From Uloborus plumipes (Eukaryota > Arthropoda > Arachnida > Araneae > Uloboridae), in the NCBI GenBank assembly GCA_038373865.1, contig JAXGGA010001074.1, positions 62,001-126,000 of the forward strand: a stretch of 64,000 nt of DNA, given 5' to 3'. The notes beneath the pieces are model-generated. The model did no database searches. It worked only from the letters and a program-made list of their open reading frames with translations, and had not been told where the DNA came from. Below are positions 1 through 12,494 of the stretch, one piece after another; within the stretch, counting starts at the first letter, position 1; every line of letters begins with the position of its first letter. Both the position numbers and the translations under genes were made by a program.

Positions 1-475
1 GTCAAACTGAAAAGTCGGCGATCGCGGAGCACACTTTCAGTAATGGAATCCATGATATAAAATTCAAAGAGGCCAAAATAATTTCACGGACTTTATTTTA
101 TCACATATTTTTTCCCCAGATTGAATAGAGAGGCCATTGAAATTTTCAAACCCCCAAATAATTTTAGCAAGAAGGAGGAAGAAGTAAAAGTTAACAAGCT
201 TTGGCATACAGTCATCTGTCAATCCCGAGCCGGAAGTTAGAGGGAGCTACGGTTTCAATTTAAAATCTTGCAGCAGTTCGAAATTTCGCATCAGTCGCCA
301 AATTAATCAACGACACCCACTGAAGATGACCGCCGCAGTTGCGATCGAAACGAATGGATTAAAGCCATTCAGACCACGGCACAATAGCCCGGAATCTTTA
401 ACTAATATTTGCACCGGCAGTGAAAGCCTTCATTCTTACAGTAACACAATTACAATACCAACCTATAAATATATA
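1..475. other. No recognisable gene or repeat
   Basis: I see no domain, tRNA-like box or terminal repeat here. The short open frame from 326 to 550 (+) runs into the neighbouring transposon and resembles no family I know. Confidence 0.5.
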
Positions 476-1698
476 TACACTCAAGAGCCAAAAGATTGTG
501 ACCACCTATTAATAACGCGTTGGCCCACCTTTAGCCCGCAGCAAAGCTGAAACCCGCTTGGCATGGATGCTACAAGTATTTGGCAGATTTCCGGAGACAG
601 ATTTTACTAGATGCTTAAGCAACGGTTACGCAAATCCGAAATATCACGAATAGGTGGTCTTTGAGCTCTGAGCTGCCGTCCCATGACATCCCAAATATGT
701 GTTCTATAGGATTCAAATCCGGTGAGTTAGGCGGCCAGGACATTAACCAGATTTCAGCAGCATGTTCCTCGAAACATTCCAATACAATTTGAGCCTTGTG
801 ACATGGGGCTTTTTCCTGTTGGAAAATTCCATTTCTAGTTGGAAAAACAGAGGCCATGTAAGGGTGTAACTGGTTCGCGATGATATTCAGATAGCCTGTA
901 GCATTCATGGTTTGCTCTACCACAACCACGGGTTCCAGAGACGCCCAAGAGAACGTCCCCCAAAGCATAATACCGCCACCACCGGCCTGTGTATGACCTA
1001 CTGTACATTGATGGAGCAATTGTTTGCCTGAAAGACGGCGTATTCTGACACGGCCATCGGCGTGATGAAAGGTGAACCGTGATTCATCTGACCAGCCAAC
1101 TCTATCCCACTGATCCATGGACCAGTCGCGATGTTCTCGGGCCCAGCCCAGGCGTAGTTAGCGATGACGCTTGGTCAGCAAAGGCACACGAGTGGAACGT
1201 TTGCTACGTAGCCCCATATCCAACAGTGTCCGCTGAACAGTGTGCTCCGATACTATTCTACTTAGCCCGGCATTGTATTGGACTATCAGCTGAGCCACTG
1301 TCTGGCTCCGGTTTTGCTTCACCAACCGAGACAGTCTACGACGACTTTTTCCTTTGAGGACGTGGGGATGTCCAACACCCTGTCGTCTGCTGCTGATTTC
1401 ACCGTCATTCATCCACTTTGCAGAAGTACTAACAACTGAAGATCGCGAACAACCCACGAGTATTCCAGTTTCAGAAATACTTGTTCCGAACCTTCGAGAC
1501 ATCACAATTTTCCCTCCGTCAAAGTCGCTTAGATCCGCAGCCTTGCTCATCACACACTGTAGTAAGTGAAAGAATGATTCTTCAGACTCTCCAGCAGCAG
1601 TTGAAAACCACTTAAACCTGATCACGTGCCTTAAGCGTCATCCAGGCGAGTTCATTGCAAAATGTAAGGTGGTCATAATGTTTTGGCTCTTGAATGTA
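476..1698 (-). mobile_element. Tc1-like DNA transposon, decayed copy
   Basis: About 1.22 kb. Imperfect terminal inverted repeats of about 30 bp bound it: the left end reads TACACTCAAGAGCCAAAA (from 476) and the reverse complement of the right end (ending 1698) reads TACATTCAAGAGCCAAAA. The ends lie in TA-rich DNA, as expected for TA-targeting Tc1/mariner elements. The interior is a single minus-strand transposase frame that is now broken. Length and layout are normal for a Tc1-like element. It is clearly non-autonomous today. Confidence 0.88.
509..1550 (-). pseudogene. Tc1-like transposase pseudogene
   Basis: Remains of a DDE transposase of about 345 residues. The start is the ATG at 1550; a longer frame upstream to 1625 has no family support. 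The N-terminal part (to about 1158) keeps a helix-turn-helix DNA-binding region. The catalytic part shows WSDESRF (first Asp), APCHKA and SPDLNPIEH (the final Glu). The second catalytic Asp, normally in DNAPCH, reads Glu (QEKAPCH). Lesions seen: an in-frame TAA at 1158-1160, a frameshift near 691-697 (apparently two extra bases), paired stops at 604-609, and a one-base loss near 555-562. The family-typical C-terminal ending GGPTRY and its stop are still readable in the right frame, ending at 509. The spacing between the last two acidic positions is 36 residues. Confidence 0.88.
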
Positions 1699-1811
1699 TA
1701 TATGTGTGTGTGTTAGTTTCTATACGAACAAAGATGAAAGATTTGTCTCTGTTAATGTTAAAAACTTCCCACGTATTAAACTTTACGAATTGAAAAATAA
1801 TAATAATATTA

Positions 1812-2370
1812 CAGTGAACTCTCACTTATGCGCCGGCCCAAGGGACCATCAGAAAAAGGCGCATAAGTGAGAGAGACGCATAAGTGAACAAGCCTATTTC
1901 AAGGACTAAAACGCAACATAGGTTCTAATAAGGGAGTGAATAAGAATGTTTCTATATAGAAAAAGGACATATTGCTACAGTTTGGCAATTACTGGAGCGT
2001 AACTACAATGATAAAGAGAGAGAAAAAATGTTGCATACCTGATTACAAACTGCTCCTTTTAAAACGATCCATAATAGATAATTGTTCCTCTCCGAACTCT
2101 AGTTCATGCGGAAAAAATGCCTTCCGTGCGCAATAGGTGAAGGATTAAAGGGGAAAACGAAGAAAAATACTTTTTTTTTAAATAAAATAATATTTTTTGT
2201 GTACATTTAACCGAAAACTCGGCGCATAAGTGAAATATTTATCTTTAGAGCGACGCATAAACGATTGATACTATCACTATTTTGCTATGAAATGTGCTGG
2301 GACCATTCAAAATCGTCGTATAAGTGAAAAAGGCGCATAAATGAGGCGGCGTATAAGTGAGAGTTCACTG
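1812..2370 (+). mobile_element. Pogo/Tigger-like MITE, CAGTGAACTC family, copy 1
   Basis: A 559-bp non-autonomous element flanked by TA on both sides (1810-1811 and 2371-2372). Its inverted termini begin CAGTGAACTCTCACTTAT. The CAGT start, TA duplication and lack of coding sequence fit a pogo/Tigger-type MITE. The word GCATAAGTGA and close variants recur near both ends (about 1858, 1875, 2222, 2315, 2333, 2350), so the subterminal zone is a cluster of TIR-like motifs. Further copies lie at 11964, 28183 (partial), 35784 and 49600. Confidence 0.85.
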
Positions 2371-3807
2371 TAATAAATTCCGAAAAAGATAGATAAAAGA
2401 TCTATTTTCCGTTTCCAATGTTCCAAATGGTTGATTTTTTTCGCCTAAAGCTTCGTATTTCAGCAGCACGAAAATGATATCTCCTATTTTGAACAAGCCA
2501 TTTGTTAGGGACGCAAAATAGAATTATTTTCCTGCTGCAGGGAGAATCTTTTTGTTCGCGGCGAATTCCTTTTTCCTTCCAAAAGGTCAGGAGTCGTTCG
2601 TTCTCTTTTCTAATCTCTGTATGCCCGGTAAGCCCCCAGGAATATTGGTCACTCCCCTCCGCAGGTTTCAAGATGCGAGAAGTAATGCTTCAAATTTGTT
2701 GTCTCCACGATAGGGACGACGACGCATGATACTGACGGATCTTTTATCAGCTGTCTCAGATTAGTGCAACATCAGTTTCTGGTGTCATCTGTGGTGCTTA
2801 AATTATGCAACAATAGCATTTTTCATGAATGTATACGATATTTTTTTTTTCTTAAAAAAGTATTCGTCACTTTTTTTGTTAATTCTAGTAGCGGATAAAG
2901 TGGGATATTTTGTGACTCCTGTTGTTGGTGTGAGGCTGTAGGAAAAGACGTAAAATTAATTATTTTTTTAGCCATCGCTACTGATTGTAAATCTGTGACA
3001 AAAGGAAAAAAACAACAATGCTTTCATGTATGTCGCTGTTAAATATAAATAAGAAGTACAAACAAACAAACACTAAACTTGCGGTTATCGTGATCGGTGC
3101 AAAAGCAGGATAACCGTACAGGGTTACTATAAGAGAACTGCAGGGTTTTGAAGCAAACATTTTTAACAGAGTTTAAAGTAGGTTCATTATGTACATGGTT
3201 AACTACTTAACTACTTAATAAACTACTTAATTAATTATACAAATCAAGAGGATAATAGTACCAGATGAAGAATAATTGAAGAGTTTGGATGATGAAGGGG
3301 CTAAGTTACATTTAAAAAAGTGAACAATCCGAACAATGGTAAGCAATGGATACAGGTAAGCAAATAAAACTTGGTACACCAAAAAGTAGATGTCATTAGA
3401 CAGCTTTTATACGCACACAAGCGACAAAACCAGAAAACAAAAAAGCAGCCCAATAAAACTTTGAGCTTTAATTATCTCCCAAGCCTTTTAATTGGGAAGG
3501 AACATTTAGTCTCGTTCCAGTCCGAGAAGAAGAAAAGAGGAACATTCGAACTCAAACCTCTGAACGTAAGAGCTTAACGTTGGGAAAGTGAATGAGCGAT
3601 ACCGAAAGTTGCACAGTCAGATTAATTGCGCAGATAAAAATTCACAGCAAGTGCACAAAATGCCGATCACACTTGTCGCTGCTCAGGAGGATAGCGGCGA
3701 AGAAAAGACTTGTGCATCCGCTCGAAAATTCCTAGTGTAACGTACAAGCAAAAATCAAAATGCGGCTTCTTCCCAGTGAAACTTTACATGCGGTAAATTT
3801 TTGAGTC
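2371..3807. other. No gene seen
   Basis: AT-rich, apparently low-copy sequence with short homopolymers. Open frames on both strands near 2402-2729 overlap each other and have no recognisable domain. I see no terminal repeats or tRNA-like boxes. Confidence 0.45.
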
Positions 3808-3811
3808 TTAA

Positions 3812-4422
3812 TCCTTTCATGATTATGAACGCGTTCAGCTCGCAATCGAATCAGGCTTCATAATGCGCGCAAACGAGTTCCGCTCGGGAGCAAGATTTTG
3901 ACCGAAATGGTTAGTAACGAGCACTATTCGCGTAGTGAAATTTTTCCCCAATGCGACTTCGTTCACCATTATTATTCTGCACTGATGTACTGTGCTATAA
4001 ATACTTTAAGAAATTTTTAAAACGAGCGAGGCGAGCTATCTACGCCATCGGGAGAGAAAGGTGACATATTCGGAAGAACGGCGGGGGAAAACAGCTGCCA
4101 CTTTCGACTATTGTTTACTCCTAATGCTGCGTGAATTAACCTTTTAACTGTCATGCCCGAGATAGTCTCGGGCACAGCTGGTTTTCGAAAATGTCACGCC
4201 CGAGTATTACTCGGGGTAATATTTTAATTTTTTTTTTTTTTGTGAGTGCATCTTATTGTTATACCCAAATATATATCGGGAGACGTTTATTTCGGCTTCA
4301 TCTCGCTGCCAAACCCGACTGTTTCTCGGGTTTATGCTTGGAAAAGTGTTAAAAATCAAAATAACTTGACAGTTAAAGGGTTAAGTAAACGGAAGCTGCT
4401 CATTTCCATAACCGTCAAAGGG
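3812..4422. mobile_element. TTAA-flanked MITE (piggyBac-type target), split by a second MITE
   Basis: Bounded by TTAA at 3808-3811 and 4423-4426. The right terminus, read inward, begins CCCTTTGACGGTTATG; the left is a degraded version. The body matches the shorter copy at 23947-24274, including CGAG-N5-CTCG hairpins such as CGAGTTCCGCTCG. Without the nested insertion at 4140-4380 the element is about 370 bp. The TTAA duplication and CCC terminus are the piggyBac signature; no transposase is present. Confidence 0.85.
4140..4380. mobile_element. Nested TTAA MITE with CCCGAG/CTCGGG hairpins
   Basis: A 241-bp element inserted in the preceding MITE. TTAA flanks it at 4136-4139 and 4381-4384, and its termini are CCTTTTAACTGTCA (left) and CCCTTTAACTGTCAAG (right, inward). 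Relative to the undisturbed copy at 23947, the host reads straight through at this point, which proves insertion. The interior has three short hairpins with CTCGGG right arms: CCCGAG-N5-CTCGGG twice (about 4157-4173 and 4199-4215), and CCCGAC opposite CTCGGG near 4314-4330. Confidence 0.85.
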
Positions 4423-4456
4423 TTAATACATATGCTACGTTGACGGATATAAAATG

Positions 4457-4685
4457 AAGTGCCAGCCATCTTGACTAATGGTCACATAAGTCTGACTGCG
4501 GATGAAGAGGTTCTAGGTTTGAATCCCGGCTCTGGAATAATTATACTTTCTCTCTCTCTTCAGTGCTTGTCCTTTCTTAGTATAGATATGTTGTTGTTGT
4601 GAATGGTTGCTTACCGTATTAATGGGTCCTTAAGGAATGTGTGTACTGTGGAAGTCAGACTTTCAGCTTACTAATGTTCCGCATC
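4457..4685 (+). mobile_element. tRNA-derived SINE, degraded copy
   Basis: Aligns by eye along its length with the complete SINE at 10610-10883. It has a tRNA-like head with a B-box resembling GGTTTGAATCCC, then the TCTCTCTTCAGTGCTTGTCC region, then TGTGTACTGTGGAAGTCAGAC. The A-box region is degraded. The 3' part was interrupted by the SINE at 4686. Confidence 0.75.
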
Positions 4686-4886
4686 TTTTTTTTTTTTTTT
4701 TTTCAGAAGCCATCAGCTTCAACATACATGAGGACTGCGTACTATGCGCTTTGCCTCCTGACAAGCACAGGACAGATTTACGGCACAGAGAGGATGAAAT
4801 AACATCCATGGGCAAGGCGGGATTCGAACCCGCGACCACTTGCTTACGAGGAAAGTACTCTACCTCTAGGCCCACGTGGCCCCCAG
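4686..4886 (-). mobile_element. tRNA-derived SINE with A-tail, second family
   Basis: Read on the minus strand it starts with a tRNA-like head (about 4886 to 4805). A B-box GGTTCGAATCCC and an A-box-like CCTAGAGGTAGAGT are visible, and the anticodon-loop region resembles tRNA-Thr(CGU). The non-tRNA body ends in a poly(A) tail, seen as poly(T) from 4686 on the plus strand. An 11-bp duplication with one mismatch, TGTTCCGYATC, flanks it (4675-4685 and 4887-4897). The acceptor stem does not pair, so this is not a functional tRNA gene. Confidence 0.82.
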
Positions 4887-5132
4887 TGTTCCGTATCCTT
4901 TTAGCGTTTAAATCGGGTAGCGTTGACTACTCGGGCTCGAACAACCGAGTAGCTAAAGAGCCAACCAAACACTTTCTTGTGTTCTTATACTGCTTCACTA
5001 ATTCATCTCATACGATATTTATTTTCCTCTTCTCTGCTTCTTAAAATGGAGTGCATTCCCTAGCTATTAGTCGTCTCGCAGGAAACTATCTCAAAGTTCT
5101 AGTTTCTAAAAATAATTTAGAATCGCATATTA

Positions 5133-5134
<2 letters not shown>

Positions 5135-5200
<66 letters not shown>
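5135..5200. repeat. (AT)n microsatellite
   Basis: About 66 bp of uninterrupted alternating AT. The next bases, CAGTGGCGTGCGGAG, look like a hAT-type terminus, but I could not find the opposite end. Confidence 0.97.
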
Positions 5201-6501
<1,301 letters not shown>

Positions 6502-7040
6502 TAGGGTGTCCCAAAAAAAACGAAAGTCCGAATTTTGTAACGCATACCCTCTTATTTTTTTCCTTTTACATCAAAACAATTGTAAAAAAAGTTTCATGCA
6601 ATTTGAACAACGGTAACCCGTGCCGACTTGCGTCCGAAAGTGCGAACTAGCCCTTTTTCACTAGGCCAAATCGAAAAAAACTTTTTTCGGAAATTCAAAA
6701 TTTCATGTTGATAAAACGCTTCCCCTAGATCCCAACATGTCCCAAAAAATCATTTATCCAAATTAAAAAATATTTAGGTACCCCAAACGAGGCTTAAAAT
6801 TCATAATTTTCTTCAAAAAATAGCTTTTTTTCTATGTATTTTGTAAACAATGACAGATAAATTTTAAGAAATTATCAAGATGAAAAATATGAAGCAAAGT
6901 ATATAATTAGAGCTAAATATAAGTTTTTTTTTCTCTCATTTTATATTTATTCCTCCCGGAAATTACTCAAAATTAAGGTTTTTTCAAGTTTTAAGTTAAA
7001 CTTTTCCACTTTAAATACCACATTTTTTCACAAATGAAGT

Positions 7041-7145
7041 TAAAAACCAACGTAAATAAAGCACAAATTGGGTAGAAAGTACAGCATGTACGCTGTACGT
7101 GTTGTACTTTCTACCTAATTTGTGCTTTATTTACGTTGGTTTTTA
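7041..7145. repeat. Long hairpin (foldback)
   Basis: Arms of about 45 bp (7041-7085 and 7102-7145) are inverse complements with only one or two mismatches. The shared core is CCAACGTAAATAAAGCAC. The loop is about 16 bases and itself contains TGTACGCTGTACG. No TSD was recognised. Confidence 0.85.
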
Positions 7146-7188
7146 ATTTCAATTATATTTCAGCACAAAGCTTATTTGATCATTTTTC

Positions 7189-8055
7189 ATGTGGGGCAAA
7201 GTGAAATAGTTAAATTTACTTGCCTACTTCAAAAGGAACAAATGGGAATTTTGTTCTAAAAATTTTTGTACATAAAGAAGGAATAATGTTTTTTTGATAA
7301 TACTTTCGTTGAAATATTATTTTTCATCTTTGGCAGTTATTTTGAACTTTAAAAAAATGTGAAAAATTTTCACTTCAAAAAAACATGGGGCAAAATGAAA
7401 AATAAAATATTTTTGTTATGAAAATTTTCCAATTCGACGATAACAATAATTTTAAAAATAAACGAAAAAAATTATTTTTAACGAAAAATATACGAATGAG
7501 CAAGTAAATGAATAAATTAATGTGCGAGAAAAAATAAATGAGTGAATAAAATAGAGAACGAATAAGAAAATGAGTTAATGAATGAGTAAATAATTAAGTA
7601 AAAGAATGTAAATGAATTAATAAATGAAGAAATACGTGAGTGATTTAATAAATGAATGAATAAGTACACGAAATGAACTATTTCACTTTGCCCCGCGTGC
7701 ACTTGACAAATTACATTGAACATTAAAAATAAAAAAATGCCTAATTTTAACTAAATAAGGACAACGCTGGATATCAGTAGTTCTCAATTAATAGTTTGCA
7801 CGATAATTACAAAAATCTTATCCTGTTATAATAACAAGAAATATTTTTGAAAAAAACACGAATATTACAATAAAGGTATCAAATTATTAAAATGGCTTGT
7901 ATAATTTTTTTCGTTGATCTTTGGAGCTACTTATTTTTTGACAGGAATTAACTATCTGTCTAGGAACTTAGTTAAAATATTGCTAGATAGGTTACACTGC
8001 AAGCTGGGAAAATATTTCACCATTTCACTTTGCCCTGCTATTTCCCTTTGCCACA
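7189..8055. repeat. Dispersed GGGGCAAAGTGAAAT word and degenerate AATGAATA repeat
   Basis: The word GGGGCAAAGTGAAAT or a close variant occurs near 7194 and 7386 (+). It is inverted near 7678-7694 and 8020-8035. Between 7489 and 7675 lies a degenerate low-complexity array of AATGAATA/GAGTAAAT-like units. The minus-strand open frame 7517-7723 is a by-product of that array. This may be one eroded element, but I cannot define its ends. Confidence 0.5.
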
Positions 8056-8579
8056 CATTTAGTCTATTCAATAAAGGGTTTGAAAAAACAAAAAAAACAT
8101 GCAGTTTTGTAAATTGGCACACAGGTACAGGAAGGTCTCCGGATGAACATACTAAAAGTCCCCGGTGGTGAGGGGGGAGCTCGCAGCGCCACCTGGTGTT
8201 TTATGGGTGATTTTTCAGTTTTCGTCTTACGTCTCAGAAACTATTCACTTGCGAGAAAAAATGTCAATTAATGAATTAAAGAACATAAGATTATATTTAA
8301 AACGCTTTTTTTTTTGTTTTTATTCTAGCTATAATAGTTGCCGAGATATTGAACTTCAAAGTTTGTCAATTTTTGAAAAACTGACTATTTTCCCCCTCTT
8401 TTCTAGTTTTGGAGCCGTCTCAGTGATTAATTTGATATGATTATTTTCTTTTTTCGACCTGAAGTAGTACAGGTCATTAAGGCGATTTGATTTCTTGAAA
8501 CGGGGAGGCAGGTAGGAGAGGAAGGGAGGCGAGGAATGAAGAAAGACAAAAAGACTTCTTACGTCATTTTCAGACTCTT

Positions 8580-8788
8580 CCATGGCCCGCTCCCCCGACT
8601 TATTAGAGCATGTGTGGGATCAGCTAAAACGTCAGATGCCATCGTGTCACTCTGTGCGTGATTTGGAGTTGGCTGTTACAAATTTGTGGACCCACCTGCC
8701 TCAGAACAACATCAGGCGTCTAATCAACTCAATGCCAGACCGTGTGGCTGCATGTATTGCAGCTAGAGGTGGTCCATTGCGCTATTGA
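8580..8788 (+). pseudogene. Tc1-like transposase, C-terminal fragment
   Basis: About 68 residues survive. SPDL is followed directly by LEHVWDQLKRQMP, then INSMPDRVAACIAARGG and the terminal ...RY before the stop at 8788. This is the end of a Tc1-like DDE transposase: SPDLxPIEHxWD carries the last catalytic Glu, and MPxRVxA...GGPxRY is the usual tail. About two residues are missing between SPDL and EHVWD. Nothing upstream of 8580 continues the protein, so the copy is 5'-truncated. It differs in wording from the other two Tc1 copies and is a separate family. Confidence 0.85.
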
Positions 8789-10597
8789 AGTTGCTCTGTA
8801 TCTGTGTCCTTGCACACCCTGTATTCGTTCAACTGTCTTGATTTTGAGATCAAGTGATTCTCTCATCTATATCATTATCTGTATTAAATGTCACATCAAT
8901 CCGATGCGTTCTTATTACTTGATATATATTTGTATATATACTTGAAGATTAATTTATTCAAATTTTAATTTTTGAGTAGATTTCAATGTGTGACCCGTTT
9001 GTGGCCCGGCCACATCCAAATGGTAGTTGACCCTTTCTCACGTCATATCTGGAGGGATCTTGAAGTATACCTACAAAAATGTGCAATAGTGTCAGATCAG
9101 ATCTTCTTGTATCCCAAGAAATGTGCCTCGTTCCCCAGTTGACTTGTTAGAAAATCGAGTATCCAATGATTCCCCCCTAACCAGTATTGAAAAACAAGTT
9201 GAAAGTACTGTGCATAAAATTTGATGAACTACTTTTTACTTCCTTCGCTTACTGTCCTCTCTCAAGTTATGCAGTTGGCTTGATGCGATTTCCAAACTTC
9301 GTAGTTCTTTTGAATGTATGCCTTGTTTCAAGCAACTTCATTATTAGAAAAAGCTACCTAATAAAATATATTCTCCGAGCTTTGGTTACTAAAAATGCAA
9401 AACCACGCATTCAAGAAACAAAAAAGTACTTTTCACTACAGCAAGTACTCAGAAAATCGAAACGTCTTGAGCATTTTTCGAATATTTCTCTCCTGGCATG
9501 TTGGTTTACTGCGATAAAGCACGAGTACATTCTTCGAAAATAATTCTATTCGTACAAGTCACGTTTCCTGCCCTTAATGCATCTTAGAACAAACAAATTT
9601 TTGCCGTAAAAAATCTAATTAAAGTTTCTCTCCTTTTCTTGAGGAGATTGTTACGTTTGTTTGCAGTTATTTCTGTTGTGTCTGAAAAGGACGGATTTTT
9701 TATTTCTAACTCGATCAAGTTTCTGTCTGTCTGTTTGCTTGAATTTCTTGATTAGTCAAACAAGAATGGATGTCGTTATTTCAGTTTAACTATTAAGGTG
9801 AGAAATAAGATTTATAGAGAATTAGTTTTCAAAAGCATAAAATGTATGCTTCGCGGGGTAGAGCGACATCCTATCAAACGAAACAATGAATTAAGTTTCT
9901 TAAAAGTGTTTTGTGTAAGGTTTAATTAAAAGATGCAGTTTACATTTCGTAAAGATGTATACAATGAAAAATGAAAGTAAAAAATTTAGTACGAAATAAG
10001 CAAATAGATGGAAATTATATAATTACAAATTTTGTAAATAATGGTTATTTTTTACTGTTTTGTTCTTATTTTGTTAAATTTGCTGTTAATTCCAATAAAT
10101 TTTGCTTAAAATTATCAAAGTTCTGCTGTTACTTTACCTATAAGTTGTTTTTTCCACTTTGCACCATATTTGGCGAAAAATCGCTTGGTTTAGCCAAGCT
10201 TAGACGACATTTCCTGTAAATACCTTTTTGTAATTAACCCACTACCCCCTAGTAATATTTGCAGTTTGTATGTGGTTTACTGAAGAAAATTCTTGAATGA
10301 GAAATCACTCGAAAGTTGTGGAAGTGTGACCTCGGCAAATATAAAATAACCACGCAGAAATGATTTTTTTTTAGTTCAGGTTGTTCTGTAGCCACGATAT
10401 ATTATTTATTCGCTTTGCGAATGTGCCTTTACGCTGTATTTTTGAATTACTGTTTCAAGAGTGTTAGATTTAATTATTTGGTGTAGAATTGAGTGAACTA
10501 TGGTAAGTGATACTTGCTTTATTGCTGAATGTTTAGCAGTTGTTACCTGGTCTACTGTAAATAACTAAATAGCTGTAAATAAATTAATTGTGCTTTT
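8789..10597. other. No gene seen
   Basis: The first 150 bases are probably the 3' non-coding end of the truncated Tc1-like element. The rest is AT-rich. A 118-codon open frame at 9187-9543 (+) starts at TTG and shows no domain I recognise. Confidence 0.45.
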
Positions 10598-10609
10598 ATC
10601 AAGATTGTA

Positions 10610-10883
10610 GCCGGCCACCTTGTCTAGTGGTCAGAGCAGTCTGCCACAGATGGCGTGGCCCCGGGTTCGAGTCCCGGCTTGGGCATGGATGTGCTTTCTC
10701 TCTCCTGTCCTTGTCCTTTCTTTGTGTGAATATGTTGGTGTGAAACGTTGCCTTCCGTATAAACGGGTCCCTATGGCATGCGTGTACTGTGGAAGTCGGA
10801 CTTCACACCAAATTACGGTACAGTTGGAAAAAGTGAAGCAGCCCACCCAAATTGCCAGCCTGGCTGGCACACGACAAAAAAAA
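10610..10883 (+). mobile_element. tRNA-derived SINE, complete copy
   Basis: A 274-bp retroposon with a perfect 12-bp TSD, ATCAAGATTGTA (10598-10609 and 10884-10895). The tRNA-like head has an A-box region TCTAGTGGTCAGAG and a B-box GGGTTCGAGTCCC, so a Pol III internal promoter is likely. The body runs through TGTGTACTGTGGAAGTCGGA and ends in a short A-rich tail. Related copies lie at 4457 (+), 22650/23577 (-, split) and 38976/41222 (-, split). Protein-like frames here are artefacts of the SINE. Confidence 0.9.
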
Positions 10884-11301
10884 ATCAAGATTGTAATCGT
10901 TATTTAAGAACATTTGAAGGTGCGACGGACTCAAAACAGTATAAAATTAGGGTTCTAAAAGTAACTTATTGATTGCTCTTTTATTATTATTATTTTTTCT
11001 TTGTAAGTTCAATTTTTCTCGTAAAATTATTTTAATAAAAAGAAAGGGAAAATCATGAAATTTAAAAGTTTAGAAGAATGAAATAATGGATTAAAATGGA
11101 TAAAGTGGATAATTCTTATTGAGAAACATGTTTCTATAGATCATTTAATTGCATTTTTATTAATGTGATAAAAAAATCATATACCTAATAGTGAGGAGCA
11201 TGAAACGTGACGGCAATCTGATTCAATTAGAGACCGTAGAATTGATTTATAACCACATAGAATATGCAAGAGTTTCTGTATGTCAGTTGGATGCTTGAAT
11301 T

Positions 11302-11774
11302 CACTGCAACTGGCAGCCGAAGTTCCAATTTTAAACTATAAAATACACTGTAATAAACGGTAAAACTAGCAATTTTACAGTTCCTTACTGTAAAGTCAGA
11401 AATTTTACAGTTGATTGCCGTAAAATTTAGATGTATTATGTAGAAACAACAGTATAATACTGGCAGCAGATGTTACAGTTTAAAACTGTGAGATGCGATC
11501 TAAAAAACTGTGAAATTAGCAATTTTAACAGTTTATTTTAGTAAAGATAGCAAAGTTTGTAATATTACAGATTATTGCCGTAAAATTTAGCTGTTTTATA
11601 CTGTAAAAACAATACTGGCAGCAGAGGTTTCAGTTTAAAACTGTAAAGTGCACGGTAATAAACTGTTAAATTAGCAGTTTTACAGTTTAGTACTGTAATA
11701 GTAGCAATTTTACAGTTTATTACTACAAAATTAGCTGTATTGAACCGTAAAAACAACATTCATTGTTTACAGTG
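11302..11774. mobile_element. CACTGTAAAA-family MITE with tandem internal units
   Basis: Termini are CACTGCAA (left) and CAGTG (right), the latter followed by TA. The interior is about three units of roughly 150 bp; the landmark CTGGCAGC recurs near 11310, 11460 and 11614. Each unit carries near-palindromes built on TAAAATTAGCAATTTTA. Related copies: 53960-54335 (two units) and a short one at 52173-52315. No coding capacity. Confidence 0.75.
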
Positions 11775-11963
11775 TAGCGAATACATTTTAGTATCAGCCT
11801 ACTTTCGAAAATAATATTTAATTGATGTTTACCTTAAAGTGTAATGATTTTTCACTCGTTAGACAAAAAACGAAGGGCGCCTGAAATGAGGCTGAGATTC
11901 TCATTACATCAAAACTTAATCGATCCCTGAATATATGAGCTGTTCCGTTACAAAGAACTATTA

Positions 11964-12492
11964 CAGTGAACTGCCACTTATGCGCCAGCCCAAGGGACCA
12001 ACAGAAAAAAGCGCATAAGTGAGAGAGACGTATAAGTGAACAAGCCTATTTAAAGGACTAAAACGCAACATAGGCTCTAATGGGAGAATGAATAAGAATG
12101 TTTCTATAGAAAAGGGTTTTATTGCTACGGTTTGGCATTTACCGTAACGTAACTACAATGATAAAAAGAAAACAAAAATTGTTGCGTACCTAATCACAAA
12201 GTGTTCCCTTTAAAATGATACATAATAGATAATTGTCATTCTCCGAATTCTATCATGCGGAAAAAAAGGCCTTCCGTGAGCATTAAAGGCAAAAGATTGA
12301 AGAGGAAAGTGAAGAAACATGCTTATTTTTTAAAGAAAATGAATTAAGTTTTTTATATTTTACAAAAAATTCGGCGCATAAACGAATGATATTATAATTA
12401 TTATGATATGGAATGTGCTGGGGACCATTCAAAATCGTCGTATAAGTGAAAAAGGCGTATAAATGAGGCGGTGTATAAGTGTGAGTTCACTG
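11964..12492 (+). mobile_element. CAGTGAACTC-family MITE, copy 2
   Basis: 529 bp, same orientation as copy 1, flanked by TA (11962-11963 and 12493-12494). It is slightly shorter internally near 12350-12390. The first terminus carries a change (CAGTGAACTGCCACTTAT). Confidence 0.88.
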
Positions 12493-12494
12493 TA

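Noticed and set aside
326..550. Small gene MTAAVAIETNG...
   Set aside because: The ATG frame runs through the TIR into the Tc1-like element and has no recognisable domain.
4637..5044. 135-codon plus-strand frame
   Set aside because: It reads through two SINEs; the GFEPATT phrase is the tRNA B-box region translated.
10620..10972. Frames on both strands near 10.6-11.0 kb
   Set aside because: They lie within the complete SINE at 10610-10883 and its flank.
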